Shown here: positions 42,344-51,086 of the stretch, in pieces
Layout of the letters: each line of letters starts with the position of its first letter
How positions within the stretch are numbered: position 1 is the stretch's first letter
Assembly: GCA_032388755.1 (NCBI GenBank)
Contig: CP135593.1
Coordinates: 1,736,001-1,800,000 of the forward strand
DNA from: Neisseria sp. DTU_2020_1000833_1_SI_GRL_NUU_006
GTDB lineage: Bacteria; Pseudomonadota; Gammaproteobacteria; Burkholderiales; Neisseriaceae
Reading direction: 5' to 3'
DNA: 64,000 nucleotides
Notes under the pieces: model-generated
Seen by the model: only the letters and a program-made list of their open reading frames with translations
Databases searched by the model: none
Told to the model about the DNA's origin: nothing
Made by a program: the position numbers and the translations under genes

Positions 42344-43015
42344 ATGAACAAAACAAAAGCCATTGAATCTGCAAAATCTGCACTACAAGCCTTTCAAAAT
42401 CAGGCCGCCGCAATCCGTAAGGAACGTGAAGATGTAGCGGGGAAAATTGAAAAACTGAAAAGCGAAATCAAACGCTTGCGCGATATGCCCGTAAGCAAGA
42501 CGGATTTCAGCCTATTACTGAAAGAACATATTGCCGCCGAGAGCAAACAGGCAGAACAGATTTTGATTGACCTCTTGACGAGCGAACGGCGCGGTTTCGG
42601 CGAAAACGCCGCGATTGAAATACCGAGTTACAGCAATATGCCTTTAAATGAGCTTGAAACACACACAATAGGCAGAAAGGAATACGGTACATTGCGCGAA
42701 AACTGGATTTTCTCCGGCTTCCGCGCGGCACACGGCGAATTCTTATCAGGCAATTTTTTCAGCCATGGAGAAGACCGTACATTAAGCACACTTTGTTACT
42801 TCGTCCCCGATGCGGTTCACAGCCGAATTATGCAAACCATTGAAACCGCCATCGGTTCAAAATGGGGAAACGAAGAACTGCCGAGCATTTCCGAACGCCG
42901 CGAAACCATTGCAGACCTGCAAACCGAAATAGAAGACATGCAGGCGTGCTTGGCAGGCCTAGACGAGGCATTAGTGAATTTAACGAAGCAACTGCACCCG
43001 CACCGATCGAATTAG
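42344..43015 (+). CDS. Prophage coiled-coil protein, unknown
   Basis: 223 residues. Residues 8-48 and about 180-215 are coiled coil; the middle is mixed with FSGFRAAHGEFLSGNFFSHG. I recognise no family. It starts 14 bp after the protease-like gene and is likely in the same transcript. In the +1 frame, sequence past 42970 reads APAPIELDEQTRLILANYR before a stop at 43053, which could be the original C-terminus or an overlapping gene. Confidence 0.55.
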   Translation: MNKTKAIESAKSALQAFQNQAAAIRKEREDVAGKIEKLKSEIKRLRDMPVSKTDFSLLLKEHIAAESKQAEQILIDLLTSERRGFGENAAIEIPSYSNMPLNELETHTIGRKEYGTLRENWIFSGFRAAHGEFLSGNFFSHGEDRTLSTLCYFVPDAVHSRIMQTIETAIGSKWGNEELPSISERRETIADLQTEIEDMQACLAGLDEALVNLTKQLHPHRSN

Positions 43016-43072
43016 ACGAGCAAACCCGCCTGATTCTCGCAAATTATAGATAATAACTAATGTAACATAAAA

Positions 43073-43099
43073 AAATCCTGCCTTTGTTTGGCAGGATTT
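43073..43099 (+). terminator. Terminator of plus-strand prophage genes
   Basis: AAATCCTGCC TTTGTTT GGCAGGATTT perfect 10-bp stem. Follows the 42344-43015 gene. Confidence 0.85.
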
Positions 43100-43178
43100 G
43101 AAACATTATTGCAGCGTGTGAAATAAGTTTAAAAAGTGTTTTTCTCAAAAATTAGCGCGTGTGGCTTCACGCTTTTTT

Positions 43179-43220
43179 AAAAAGTGAAAAAGAGTTGCAA
43201 ATAGTGCAATAAAAAACTGA
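43179..43220. repeat. Prophage-flanking direct repeat, right copy (candidate att)
   Basis: Same 28 bp as 35145-35172 (AAAAAGTGAAAAAGAGTTGC plus AAATAGTG), followed by a 14 bp stretch matching at 10 positions. Marks the right edge of the inserted block; normal DUS density resumes at 43279. Confidence 0.7.
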
Positions 43221-43306
43221 GCAGATTATCTCAAAAATCGCTGCGTTTTTTCGCGGGCGGCTTCACCATACCGAAGGTTTTCAGACGACCTTTCTATCCC
43301 GCCGCT

Positions 43307-44695
43307 TTACGCGGTTTCTTTCTTGCTCAACGTCAGACCTGTCCAGCCGAACAGCAGCGTCAAAATCAGGCTCAGATAGCAGAAGAAGGCGTAAGGCAGG
43401 TATTCCCAAACGGGTACGCCGAGGGCGTGGCTGATGAACACGCCGCAGACGCTCCACGGCACAAGCGGATTGATGACCGTACCCGCGTCTTCCAGCGTGC
43501 GCGAAAGGTTGCGCGAATGCAGTCCGAGCTTGTCGTACACGGGTTTGAAGGTTTCGCCGGAAAGCAAAATACTCAAATATTGTTCGCCGATAAGGAAATT
43601 GACGCCGACCGACGTAGCGGCAACGCTGAATGTGGCGCGTCCGGCGGTGGTCAGGAACGCGCGGATGGCGTCCAGCAGCGACGGAATCACGCCGAGCGTA
43701 AACAATAATCCACCCAAACTCATGCCGAGAATCACGATGGTTTGCGTGAAGAACATGCTTTCCAAACCGCCGCGCGAAATGAGTTTGGCGATGTCTTGAA
43801 ACGCTTCGCCTTCGAGTTTGTAGCCGCCGTAAAACCATGTGCCGAGCTGGTTCAAGTCGGGCGTGCTGTGGAAATAAGTTACCGCAAGCGCGGCGAGGAT
43901 GGTGAAGAGCATGGCGACAACGGCGTTGATGCGCAACAGCGCCAGCACGACCAACAGCGCAAACGGAATCAGCGAATAGCCGTGCACCAAGCCCGTCGCT
44001 TCAAGCTGGCTGCGGAAGGATTCGACGCTGTTCAAATCGTGGGCGGCAACATTGGGCAAGAGCCACAGCATCAATGCCGCGCTGATGAGCCACGCGGGAA
44101 TGGTGGTGTACATCATGTTTTTGATGTGTTCGAACAAATCAATGCCGACGATGGAGGCGGAAATACCCGTGGTATCGGAGAGCGGGGACATTTTGTCGCC
44201 AAAGAACGCGCCGGAAACAATCGCACCCGCCGTCATCGCCAAATCGGCATGAAACGCCGCCGCCATGCCCATAAAGGCAACGCCGACGGTGGCGCAAGTG
44301 GTCAAACTGCTGCCGATGGACACACCGATGACGGAACAGAGCGCAAAGGCGGAGAAATAGAAATAAGTAGGGGAAATAAGCCCGAAACCGTAATACATCA
44401 GCGTTGGAATCGCGCCGCTCATCATCAGCGCGCTGACCATCAGCCCGATGAAGAAAAACAGGTAAATCGCGCCCATGCCCTGCCCCACCGCGCCGACCAT
44501 GCCTTTTTGCATGTCGTTATATTTCAACCCGCGCGCGAGACCGTAGAGGATAAGGACGGTAATGGCGGCAATGATGGACATATGGGGCAGCCAGCCCAGC
44601 GAAATGATGGTGTAACCCATCGCCCCGATTAACGCCACGACGACGGCAAGAGCTTCTCCGCGCGGCATATCGAGCAGTGATTTGAATGTAAACAT
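43307..44695 (-). CDS. nhaC: Na+/H+ antiporter NhaC family
   Basis: 462 residues from MFTFKSLLDMPRGEALAVVV at 44695; an in-frame start at 44737 is less likely. Eleven to thirteen membrane helices. GAFFGDKMSPLSDTTGISAS is the diagnostic NhaC stretch, and SVGVNFLIGEQYLSILLSG is conserved in the second half. It exchanges Na+ for protons across the inner membrane. Single gene, with an inverted DUS pair upstream (44742-44775) and a single DUS after its stop. Confidence 0.92.
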   Translation of the reverse strand: MFTFKSLLDMPRGEALAVVVALIGAMGYTIISLGWLPHMSIIAAITVLILYGLARGLKYNDMQKGMVGAVGQGMGAIYLFFFIGLMVSALMMSGAIPTLMYYGFGLISPTYFYFSAFALCSVIGVSIGSSLTTCATVGVAFMGMAAAFHADLAMTAGAIVSGAFFGDKMSPLSDTTGISASIVGIDLFEHIKNMMYTTIPAWLISAALMLWLLPNVAAHDLNSVESFRSQLEATGLVHGYSLIPFALLVVLALLRINAVVAMLFTILAALAVTYFHSTPDLNQLGTWFYGGYKLEGEAFQDIAKLISRGGLESMFFTQTIVILGMSLGGLLFTLGVIPSLLDAIRAFLTTAGRATFSVAATSVGVNFLIGEQYLSILLSGETFKPVYDKLGLHSRNLSRTLEDAGTVINPLVPWSVCGVFISHALGVPVWEYLPYAFFCYLSLILTLLFGWTGLTLSKKETA

Positions 44696-44741
44696 ATTGC
44701 TTTGCCTGTTTTGTGTGTATTTAACGAAGTTTAGCACACGG

Positions 44742-44775
44742 GGTCGTCTGAAAAACCGCTTTTCAGACGACCCCG
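44742..44775. repeat. Inverted DUS pair with GGGG ends
   Basis: GGGGTCGTCTGAAAA and TTTTCAGACGACCCC, symmetric outer arms, in the region between the promoters of nhaC and the end of the secreted-protein gene. Confidence 0.75.
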
Positions 44776-44941
44776 TGATTTTTTATGAATGTAGCAATAG
44801 ATTTTTATTAAAACAATATAATTTTAAATTGGATTTTTTAGAATAAAATATCTATTTTTTAGTATTTAAGAAATATTATGGCTTTTTATACCACAGATAA
44901 CCATATCGGCCATCATATGAAAATACTGGGCGAATTTCGTT

Positions 44942-45598
44942 TTATTCCGCTTCACACTGTTTCAAGTTAAACCTTGCCGCAGACGCTTCGCGTTTGTAAT
45001 CTGTTTCGTTGATGTAATTTGGCCGATAATCCCGCAGCCATTCGGACAATGGGGCAAGCGTTTTGCGGCAGGCCGCTTTATCTCCGGCATTTTTAAAGCT
45101 GACTGCCAAGTCATTCAAAACCCGCATCCAGTCGGTCAGATAGAGGAATCTGCCGCATTGGTTCAGATATTGCCGCTTTAGGTTTGCCGCCTCTCGGAAA
45201 CGTTTTTCCCGATAGGCAGCCCGGAAACGCCGCTCTGCCGCTTCTGCATATTTCGGGGCGCAGGCCGTCGGCATTTTATAATAAACCCTGTCGAAAAAAG
45301 CATTATGCCCGCAATAGCTTTGACAGGCTTCTCGGGCGGTTTCGGGGATGTCCAAACGCACGCTGTCGCGCTTGAAACTGAAATGCACGACACAGCCCTC
45401 CCCGTCACTGGCAATACGGTTGCGAACGATGCCTTCATAATCGCACACATTGCCGTTTGGATTGACGGTACTGACGGAAAAACTGCTGCCCTCAAGCGTC
45501 AACACCCCGCTACTGAGCCGGTCGTCGGCAATGACGTAGTTTTGTGCGGCAGCATGCAGGGATAACACGGCGGGAAGTAAAAAGATTAAGGGTTTCAT
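44942..45598 (-). CDS. Secreted protein of unknown function
   Basis: 218 residues from ATG 45598, ten bases after AGGAG; an alternative GTG at 45610 abuts the ribosome binding site. The first 18 residues (MKPLIFLLPAVLSLHAAAQ) form a Sec signal peptide with AAA cleavage. The mature part has eight or so cysteines, which suggests disulphides, a beta-rich front (about 25-85) and a helical, Arg/Ala/Tyr-rich back half. I do not recognise the family. Monocistronic. Confidence 0.65.
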   Translation of the reverse strand: MKPLIFLLPAVLSLHAAAQNYVIADDRLSSGVLTLEGSSFSVSTVNPNGNVCDYEGIVRNRIASDGEGCVVHFSFKRDSVRLDIPETAREACQSYCGHNAFFDRVYYKMPTACAPKYAEAAERRFRAAYREKRFREAANLKRQYLNQCGRFLYLTDWMRVLNDLAVSFKNAGDKAACRKTLAPLSEWLRDYRPNYINETDYKREASAARFNLKQCEAE

Positions 45599-45755
45599 CA
45601 ATACGGACACTCCTCAGAATTGACGGTCTCAGGCACTTGGCAAAGCTTTCACGCCCGAAATGGATTCATTAAGAAAATACCCTTACCTCCTTTTCCACCC
45701 AAGCAGGAAGGAAGGCAGGAACTTTCACGGTTTGAATGGGCTATATTTCTGTAAA

Positions 45756-45788
45756 AAGGTCGTCTGAAAACGTTCAGACGACCTTTGG
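45756..45788. terminator. Inverted DUS pair behind SPOR protein gene
   Basis: AAAAAGGTCGTCTGAAAA CG TTCAGACGACCTTT, almost loopless, directly after the stop of the SPOR-domain gene. Confidence 0.8.
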
Positions 45789-45791
45789 GTT

Positions 45792-46679
45792 TTATTTGCA
45801 GGTTTTCATATTCAGGCTGCCGTAGCGGCCGACGATGTTGCGGATTTCCTGTGCGTCCTTTTCATCGACCGACATGAAGATGACGGTCATGCGGGAGACG
45901 CTGAGGGTGCTGTCGGCGGCGTTGCCTTTGTCGTCTTGTTCGACGATGCGCGCGCCGCCGAAACCTGCTGCGGACAGGCGCGAGATGAGGACTTGGGCGG
46001 AGGAACGGCTTTTCATGACGCCGAGGCTGATTTCGCCGTTGTGGAGCGTGCCGTTGAAGCCTTTGTTGCCGAGGGCTTCGAGGCGGTTCATGGCTTCGCT
46101 GTCGGCGGGCAGTACGACGCGGAAGGTTTTGGCGGCGTGGTCTTTCGATGCGCCGCGTTTTTCTACGGTGCGGCTGGCGGCGTGCGGCCAGCGGGTCAGC
46201 AGGCCTTTGATGCGGTGGTAGTCGTCTTCATCCAGGGTAACGCTGGCGTTAGACGTACATTGGCGGGCGGCGGATGCGTTTTTGGCGGCAGGATTTTCGT
46301 TGGCGGCAGCAGCCGGGTTGGTGTTTTCGGCGGCGGCTTTTTCTTTTTCGCGGCGGGCTTTTTCTTCACGTTCTTTTTTTTCTTTTTCGCGGCGCGCCTG
46401 TTCCTCTTCTTCTTTTTTCTTGCGTTCGGCTATGGCTTCTTCGGATTCAGGCTCTGGCAGGTCGGCTTGTGTTTCGTCGGTTTGCAGCCAGTCGGGTTGC
46501 GCGTTGTCGGCAGGCGCGGGAGCTTGCTGCGGGCGCAGGGATTCAGGTTGGGCGAGTTCGTGGGCGCCGCCTTCTACGGGGGCGGCGTTGGGGGATTTGG
46601 CGTTGTTGAGGCGGTGCGTAATCATGCCGCCGAAGACGATGATGTTGAGTGCCACGAGGGCGGCGAAAAGCCATTTCAT
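45792..46679 (-). CDS. SPOR-domain membrane protein
   Basis: 295 residues: an N-terminal membrane anchor (about 3-20), a Pro/Ala/Gln-rich segment, a highly charged Glu/Lys/Arg run (about 80-118) probably forming a long helix, an Ala/Asn linker, and a C-terminal domain (about 210-293) with GEISLGVMKSRSSAQVLISR... typical of SPOR domains, which bind denuded peptidoglycan at the division septum. Topology places the bulk in the periplasm. It lies downstream of birA-coaX with a DUS pair between. Confidence 0.8.
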   Translation of the reverse strand: MKWLFAALVALNIIVFGGMITHRLNNAKSPNAAPVEGGAHELAQPESLRPQQAPAPADNAQPDWLQTDETQADLPEPESEEAIAERKKKEEEEQARREKEKKEREEKARREKEKAAAENTNPAAAANENPAAKNASAARQCTSNASVTLDEDDYHRIKGLLTRWPHAASRTVEKRGASKDHAAKTFRVVLPADSEAMNRLEALGNKGFNGTLHNGEISLGVMKSRSSAQVLISRLSAAGFGGARIVEQDDKGNAADSTLSVSRMTVIFMSVDEKDAQEIRNIVGRYGSLNMKTCK

Positions 46680-46794
46680 GAGTTGTTTTCCTTTTTTGTG
46701 TTCGGTTGCCGTTGTAGTGTGCGGGCGGTTTTGTGTTGTTATTGGTTGTGGCGGATCGGCATCAAAGCCAACCGGCTGGAGTTTGCTGCGTCTG

Positions 46795-46835
46795 AAGGTC
46801 GTCTGAAAAGCGGTGTTGCGTTTCAGACGACCTTT
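46795..46835. terminator. Inverted DUS pair behind birA-coaX
   Basis: AAGGTCGTCTGAAAA and TTTCAGACGACCTTTTT across a 15-nt loop, 27 bp after the birA-coaX stop. Confidence 0.75.
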
Positions 46836-46861
46836 TTGATTCTGCGCTACGGCATTGCTGC

Positions 46862-48661
46862 TTATTCGGGCAATTTATCAGGCTGTTCCTGCTCTTGCGC
46901 GACCCAGTTCAATAAGCCGTAAATGACGAGATTATCTACAATTTTTACTGTATTGTCCAAAACAAACTGCTTGGGCAGGGCGTTGACGACTTTGCTTGCG
47001 CCGCCGCCGGTGATGATGACGTCGACGGGTTTGCCTTCGCCTGTTTTTTGTTGCAGTCGCCCGTGCATCATGATGACGGCTCCGCAAACGGCATCCATCA
47101 TGCCGCTGGTGATGGCGTTGGGCGTGGTGGTGGGGAAGGGGTACACTTTACCGGCGGGGCGGTCGAGGTTGGCGGTTTTGGCGGCAAGGGCTTCTTTCAT
47201 AAGGTGGAAGCCGGGCATGATGGTGCCGCCGAGGTAATGGTTGTCTTCGGTGAGCGCGTCGGTGGTTACGGCGGTGCCGCAGCTGACGACGACGCAGGCG
47301 TTTTGGCTGAAACGGCGGCTGCCCAAGGCGTTGAACCAGCGGTCGGAGCCGTGTTCGGCGGGGTTGCGGTAGTGGTTGCGGATGCCGAGCGCCTGCGGCA
47401 TGGAGGGCAGCCAGCGGACGGGCGCGGTCAGGTGGGCTTCGACCAGGGCTTTTTTGAGGTCGCCGCACACGGCGCAGCCGACGATACGGGTGCGGTCGTC
47501 TGAACGCGCTGCCCATTCTTCGCCGAGCTTGCTCAAATCGCGGTAGGGCGCGCGGGTGACTTCGTTGAACACGCCGTTTTCCACCCATGCCCATTTGAGC
47601 TGGCTGTTGCCGCCGTCGAGCAGGAGGAGGCGTTCGGGCGGGCGCGGCGCGGCGGTGCGGGGCGTGTCGTCGGGGCGCAGACTGATTTCGCCGCTGACGA
47701 CGGTTTGTTCGCCTGCCGATGTCATCAAGTGTAACGCGCCTTGTGCATCGACGTTAAGTACGGTGCCTTCGTTTACGGTCTGCCCGTCGCGCAGGAGCAG
47801 GACGGGTCTGCCGTGGTCGCGGTGGGCGGTTTGGTATTCTTCGAGGAAGGGGGCGAACCCGTCTTGCGCGTATTGCATCAGGACGGCATTGAGTTCGCCC
47901 AACAATTTGTCCAACAGCGTTGAGACGGGAATGCAGTGTACGGCGGTTGCGCCGCGGGCAAGCTGCGCGTTGTGGAAAAGGGCTTGGACGGAGGCGGCGT
48001 TTTCGACTTCTTTGGGCAGGACGAAATTGATGCCTATGCCGATGACGGCGGCGGTTTTGCCTTCGTTGCGGACGGTTTCGATCAGGATGCCGCCGAGTTT
48101 GTCCCTGCCGGCGACCAAATCGTTCGGCCACTTGATTTGTATGTCCAAACCTGATGCTGCCAAGGCGCGGCGGCAGGCGAGCGCGACGGCGGGGGCGAGC
48201 GAGCCGAGTTCGTGCTGCGGTTTGTCGAATACCCAGCCGAAGCTGAACATCAGGCATTCGCCCAGCCGGTGTGTCCACTTGCGTCCCTGCCGCCCGCGGC
48301 CTTTGGTTTGCAGATGCGCGACGCAGAGCGATTTATGGGCTTGTTCGGGCGAAGTGCGCGCCAGATTCAGGATTTCGTCGTTGCTGGACGTGCATTCGTG
48401 TTTTAAGGTCGTCTGAAAACCGCGTTCCGCGCCCAAGCGCTGCAAGGCTTCTTCATCAAACAAAGCAAGCGGGCGCACGAGCCGCCATTGCCCGTCGTGC
48501 TGGCGCAGCAGTCCGCGGATGTGCGCGGGCATCTGTTGCCAAAAGCCGTTGAGCTGGTGCGGCTTCACGCCCGCGATACGCGCGAGATGGGAAACGTGTT
48601 GCGGCAGACCGTCGGCGAGTTCCGCCAAAACCCGACTGTGCGGCAGTTTCAGCGCGGTCAT
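46862..48661 (-). CDS. birA-coaX: Bifunctional biotin-protein ligase / type III pantothenate kinase
   Basis: 599 residues made of two enzymes. Residues 1-70 form a helical DNA-binding-like N-terminus; 80-330 are biotin protein ligase with the biotinyl-AMP loop GRGRQGRKW and IKWPNDL; 345-595 are type III pantothenate kinase (ASKHA fold) with LLLDGGNSQLKWAWV and the GTAVTTDAL stretch. It attaches biotin to acetyl-CoA carboxylase and phosphorylates pantothenate, so it serves both biotin and CoA metabolism. The fusion is known in Neisseria. It overlaps rfaE2 by 4 bp (ATGA), so it is translationally coupled. A DUS core (48407-48418) lies inside. Confidence 0.95.
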   Translation of the reverse strand: MTALKLPHSRVLAELADGLPQHVSHLARIAGVKPHQLNGFWQQMPAHIRGLLRQHDGQWRLVRPLALFDEEALQRLGAERGFQTTLKHECTSSNDEILNLARTSPEQAHKSLCVAHLQTKGRGRQGRKWTHRLGECLMFSFGWVFDKPQHELGSLAPAVALACRRALAASGLDIQIKWPNDLVAGRDKLGGILIETVRNEGKTAAVIGIGINFVLPKEVENAASVQALFHNAQLARGATAVHCIPVSTLLDKLLGELNAVLMQYAQDGFAPFLEEYQTAHRDHGRPVLLLRDGQTVNEGTVLNVDAQGALHLMTSAGEQTVVSGEISLRPDDTPRTAAPRPPERLLLLDGGNSQLKWAWVENGVFNEVTRAPYRDLSKLGEEWAARSDDRTRIVGCAVCGDLKKALVEAHLTAPVRWLPSMPQALGIRNHYRNPAEHGSDRWFNALGSRRFSQNACVVVSCGTAVTTDALTEDNHYLGGTIMPGFHLMKEALAAKTANLDRPAGKVYPFPTTTPNAITSGMMDAVCGAVIMMHGRLQQKTGEGKPVDVIITGGGASKVVNALPKQFVLDNTVKIVDNLVIYGLLNWVAQEQEQPDKLPE

Positions 48662-49161
48662 TTGCCGTCCTCGGCTGCGCGGATTTTCTCCAGCGTTTTC
48701 GTGGTGGAAGTCTGGTGCAGGAACGGAATGGAAAACACTTTGCCGCCGCGCGCCAGCGTTTCTTGCGCGCCGACGATTTTTTCGACCGGCCAGTCGCCGC
48801 CTTTAATCAGGATGTCGGGTTTGATTTGCTCGATCAACTCGGCGGGCGTGTCTTCGTCAAACCAAGTGACCAAATCCACGCTTGCCAATGCCGCCGCTAC
48901 CGCCGCGCGGTTTTCCAGCGGATTGACGGGGCGGTCGTCCCCCTTGCCCAAACGGCGCACGGACGCATCCGTGTTCAAAGCCAGCACCAACGCCGCCCCC
49001 GCCGACCGAGCCTGCGCCAGATAGGTAACATGCCCCCTGTGCAGAATATCGAAACAGCCGTTGGTAAACACCAGCGGGCGGGGAAGCGTGTGCAGACGTT
49101 GCGCCAATTCTTCGGGCGGGCAGATTTTGCGTTCGAAATCGGGGAGGGACCAGTCAGACAT
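48658..49161 (-). CDS. rfaE2: D-glycero-beta-D-manno-heptose 1-phosphate adenylyltransferase
   Basis: 167 residues, a stand-alone nucleotidyltransferase domain: FTNGCFDILHRGHVTYLAQA contains the HxGH motif, and KGGDW and TSTTKTLEKI are family hallmarks. It activates heptose 1-phosphate with ATP to ADP-heptose for the LOS inner core. In enterics this is the C-terminal half of HldE; Neisseria uses separate genes. Overlaps birA-coaX by 4 bp. Confidence 0.93.
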   Translation of the reverse strand: MSDWSLPDFERKICPPEELAQRLHTLPRPLVFTNGCFDILHRGHVTYLAQARSAGAALVLALNTDASVRRLGKGDDRPVNPLENRAAVAAALASVDLVTWFDEDTPAELIEQIKPDILIKGGDWPVEKIVGAQETLARGGKVFSIPFLHQTSTTKTLEKIRAAEDGK

Positions 49162-49246
49162 AATCGGGATTCCGTCAGGGATAAACAGACAGGCGGTATG
49201 ATACCGAAGCGGGCGGAAAAGGAAAACCGCGGGGTAAAAATAAGGA

Positions 49247-49287
49247 AAGGTCGTCTGAAAACCAAAATCGGATTTTCAGACGACCTT
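49247..49287. repeat. Inverted DUS pair upstream of rfaE2
   Basis: AAAGGTCGTCTGAAAA and TTTTCAGACGACCTT around CCAAAATCGGA. It lies between the PepSY gene's end and rfaE2 and probably terminates the PepSY transcript. Confidence 0.75.
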
Positions 49288-49353
49288 CAAACCCATACTA
49301 TTCGCGGGCGATGCCCACGCTGCGTATCGGTTTGCGGGAAACGGCTCAAACCA

Positions 49354-50766
49354 TCATTTGAACCACCTCGACAGCACCGGAATCCGCGACAGCAACACCG
49401 TATCCAAGAGCCAAATCACGACGATGGCGGCGATGGCGGTCGGGAACAACACTGCCACAATCAAAAGCGGCACAGCCATTGCCCACCATACCGGCAGCTC
49501 GATTTTCTGCGCCGGAGGTACCAGTCCGCCCGCTTTGGACGGGCGGCGTTTCCACCACATCACGCAGCCGCTGACGCAGATGAAAATAACCGCCAGGCAG
49601 AACAAGACGTTCGCCAGCACGCTCCACCAGCCCAGCGTCCCCATGTGCAGCGCGATGCTCGCCGCCATGAATTTGCCGAAGAAGTTGTAATCGTCGAAAC
49701 GGATGTCGGCCAGGATTTTGCCGCTGTATTGGTCGATGTGCACCGTGCGGTCGGCGGTCGGGCTGACCATGTCGTAGCTCATCGAATCCTTCGACAGCGT
49801 CCACACGCCCGTTTCGCCTTTGGGCAGGTTGAGCTGGTAGCGGCCTTTGAAACCGATTTCGCGGGCGAAGCGGTCAACCGTTTCCAAGGTCATCGGTTCG
49901 CTCGGATTGATGCCGTTTTCGCCCTTCGTCGTACCGGAAACAGGCATGGGCGTGAGTTCCAGAATCCACGGCACTTCTTTGGTTTTGCCGTCGTTCAACG
50001 CATCGCCGTGGGTCGGCACGACGGATACGGGGTTCGGTTCGACCCCCCATTTGCCGGCGGGGAACTGGCTCCAAGACTGAACGAACTTACCGCCCCAAAT
50101 GCCCGCCCAAGCAACACCAGACAGGCAGAACAGCAATAAAATCAAAGAAACCCAAGTACCGAATGCGCCGTGCATGCTACGCCACCATGTGCGTCCTTTG
50201 CCCGTTTGCGGCACAAGCATGGATTTCAGGCTGCGCTGTTTCGCCCACCAAAGATAAATCCCCGTGATCATCATCAGGATGGTCAGCGACGCGGCAGTTT
50301 CTATCAGGTAATCGCCCGCCGTGCCGAGCATCATATCGCCGTGGATTCCGTCCATCGTGTGATACCAGCCCTCATTGCGCGGCATGGAACTGACGACTTT
50401 CGCCGTGTAAGGATCGACGGCGACCATGGTCGCTTTGTCGTCGTTGTTCACGCGGAACACGGCAACCATATCGTCGGCGCGCGGCGCGATATATTGCACC
50501 ACCGAAGCGGTTTCAGGGTTCACAGACTGCCGCGCCGCTTCCGCCTGCGCCGACAAAGGCTGCACCTGCGCCTGCGGGGTAACGTTTATACGCTCACCCT
50601 CTTTGCCGGTAATGTTGGCGAATAGAAGCATGCCCAGACCTGTGATGGCAAGCAGGGTCAGAAAGGGCGCGACCAATAGCCCGAAATAAAAATGCCACCG
50701 CCACACGGTCAGATAGCGGCGGTTGGCTTGTTGGTCGGAACGGGGCGCAGGTTGGGATGTGTCCAT
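49354..50766 (-). CDS. PepSY-associated membrane protein
   Basis: 470 residues with four or five membrane helices: about 28-52 at the N-terminus, 180-205 and 222-245 in the middle, and 370-400, 425-460 towards the end. Between the first two lies a periplasmic PepSY-type domain (VDPYTAKVVSSMPRNEGWYH), and a second PepSY-like repeat reads VHIDQYSGKILADIRFDDYN. The family is often iron-regulated and linked to siderophore uptake, possibly as a ferric-siderophore reductase; no partner gene is adjacent here. Confidence 0.8.
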   Translation of the reverse strand: MDTSQPAPRSDQQANRRYLTVWRWHFYFGLLVAPFLTLLAITGLGMLLFANITGKEGERINVTPQAQVQPLSAQAEAARQSVNPETASVVQYIAPRADDMVAVFRVNNDDKATMVAVDPYTAKVVSSMPRNEGWYHTMDGIHGDMMLGTAGDYLIETAASLTILMMITGIYLWWAKQRSLKSMLVPQTGKGRTWWRSMHGAFGTWVSLILLLFCLSGVAWAGIWGGKFVQSWSQFPAGKWGVEPNPVSVVPTHGDALNDGKTKEVPWILELTPMPVSGTTKGENGINPSEPMTLETVDRFAREIGFKGRYQLNLPKGETGVWTLSKDSMSYDMVSPTADRTVHIDQYSGKILADIRFDDYNFFGKFMAASIALHMGTLGWWSVLANVLFCLAVIFICVSGCVMWWKRRPSKAGGLVPPAQKIELPVWWAMAVPLLIVAVLFPTAIAAIVVIWLLDTVLLSRIPVLSRWFK

Positions 50767-51033
50767 AAATTCTCTCTGTTGTTTTATCGTGGGTTAAAAA
50801 AGAAAAACGCCTGCCCGCGCGGGAATGACGACATAAGTATTCCCTATTTGATTTAAATTTACTATAAAATTAATTCAAAATAACTAATACTTTATAAGTA
50901 TAACGAAGTTTTGGAATACTAACAATTCCTGATGAAACCATTGCCGCATACGGAAATGCCAAAAGAAGACCGTATCCGGCAGAAATAGTTCACCGACCGA
51001 AAGCATTTCATAGCAAAGCTTTAGCGTAAATAA
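50767..51033. promoter_or_regulatory. Upstream region of PepSY gene with dRS3 remnant
   Basis: Gene-free. GCCTGCCCGCGCGGGAATG near 50810-50826 is the right half of a dRS3 repeat with the left half lost. AT-rich sequence at 50850-50905 probably contains the promoter; no confident Fur box was seen. Confidence 0.45.
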
Positions 51034-51075
51034 AAAGGTCGTCTGAAACCTCAAACCGGGTTTTCAGACGACCTT
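51034..51075. terminator. Inverted DUS pair behind moaC-like gene
   Basis: AAAAGGTCGTCTGAAA and TTTTCAGACGACCTTT around CCTCAAACCGGG, 12 bp after the stop of the moaC-like gene. Confidence 0.78.
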
Positions 51076-51086
51076 TGTTTGTTCAA

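Noticed and set aside
50806..50826. A fifth dRS3 repeat
   Set aside because: Only the right half (CGCGGGAAT) remains; the left ATTCCC is missing, so it is noted as a remnant.
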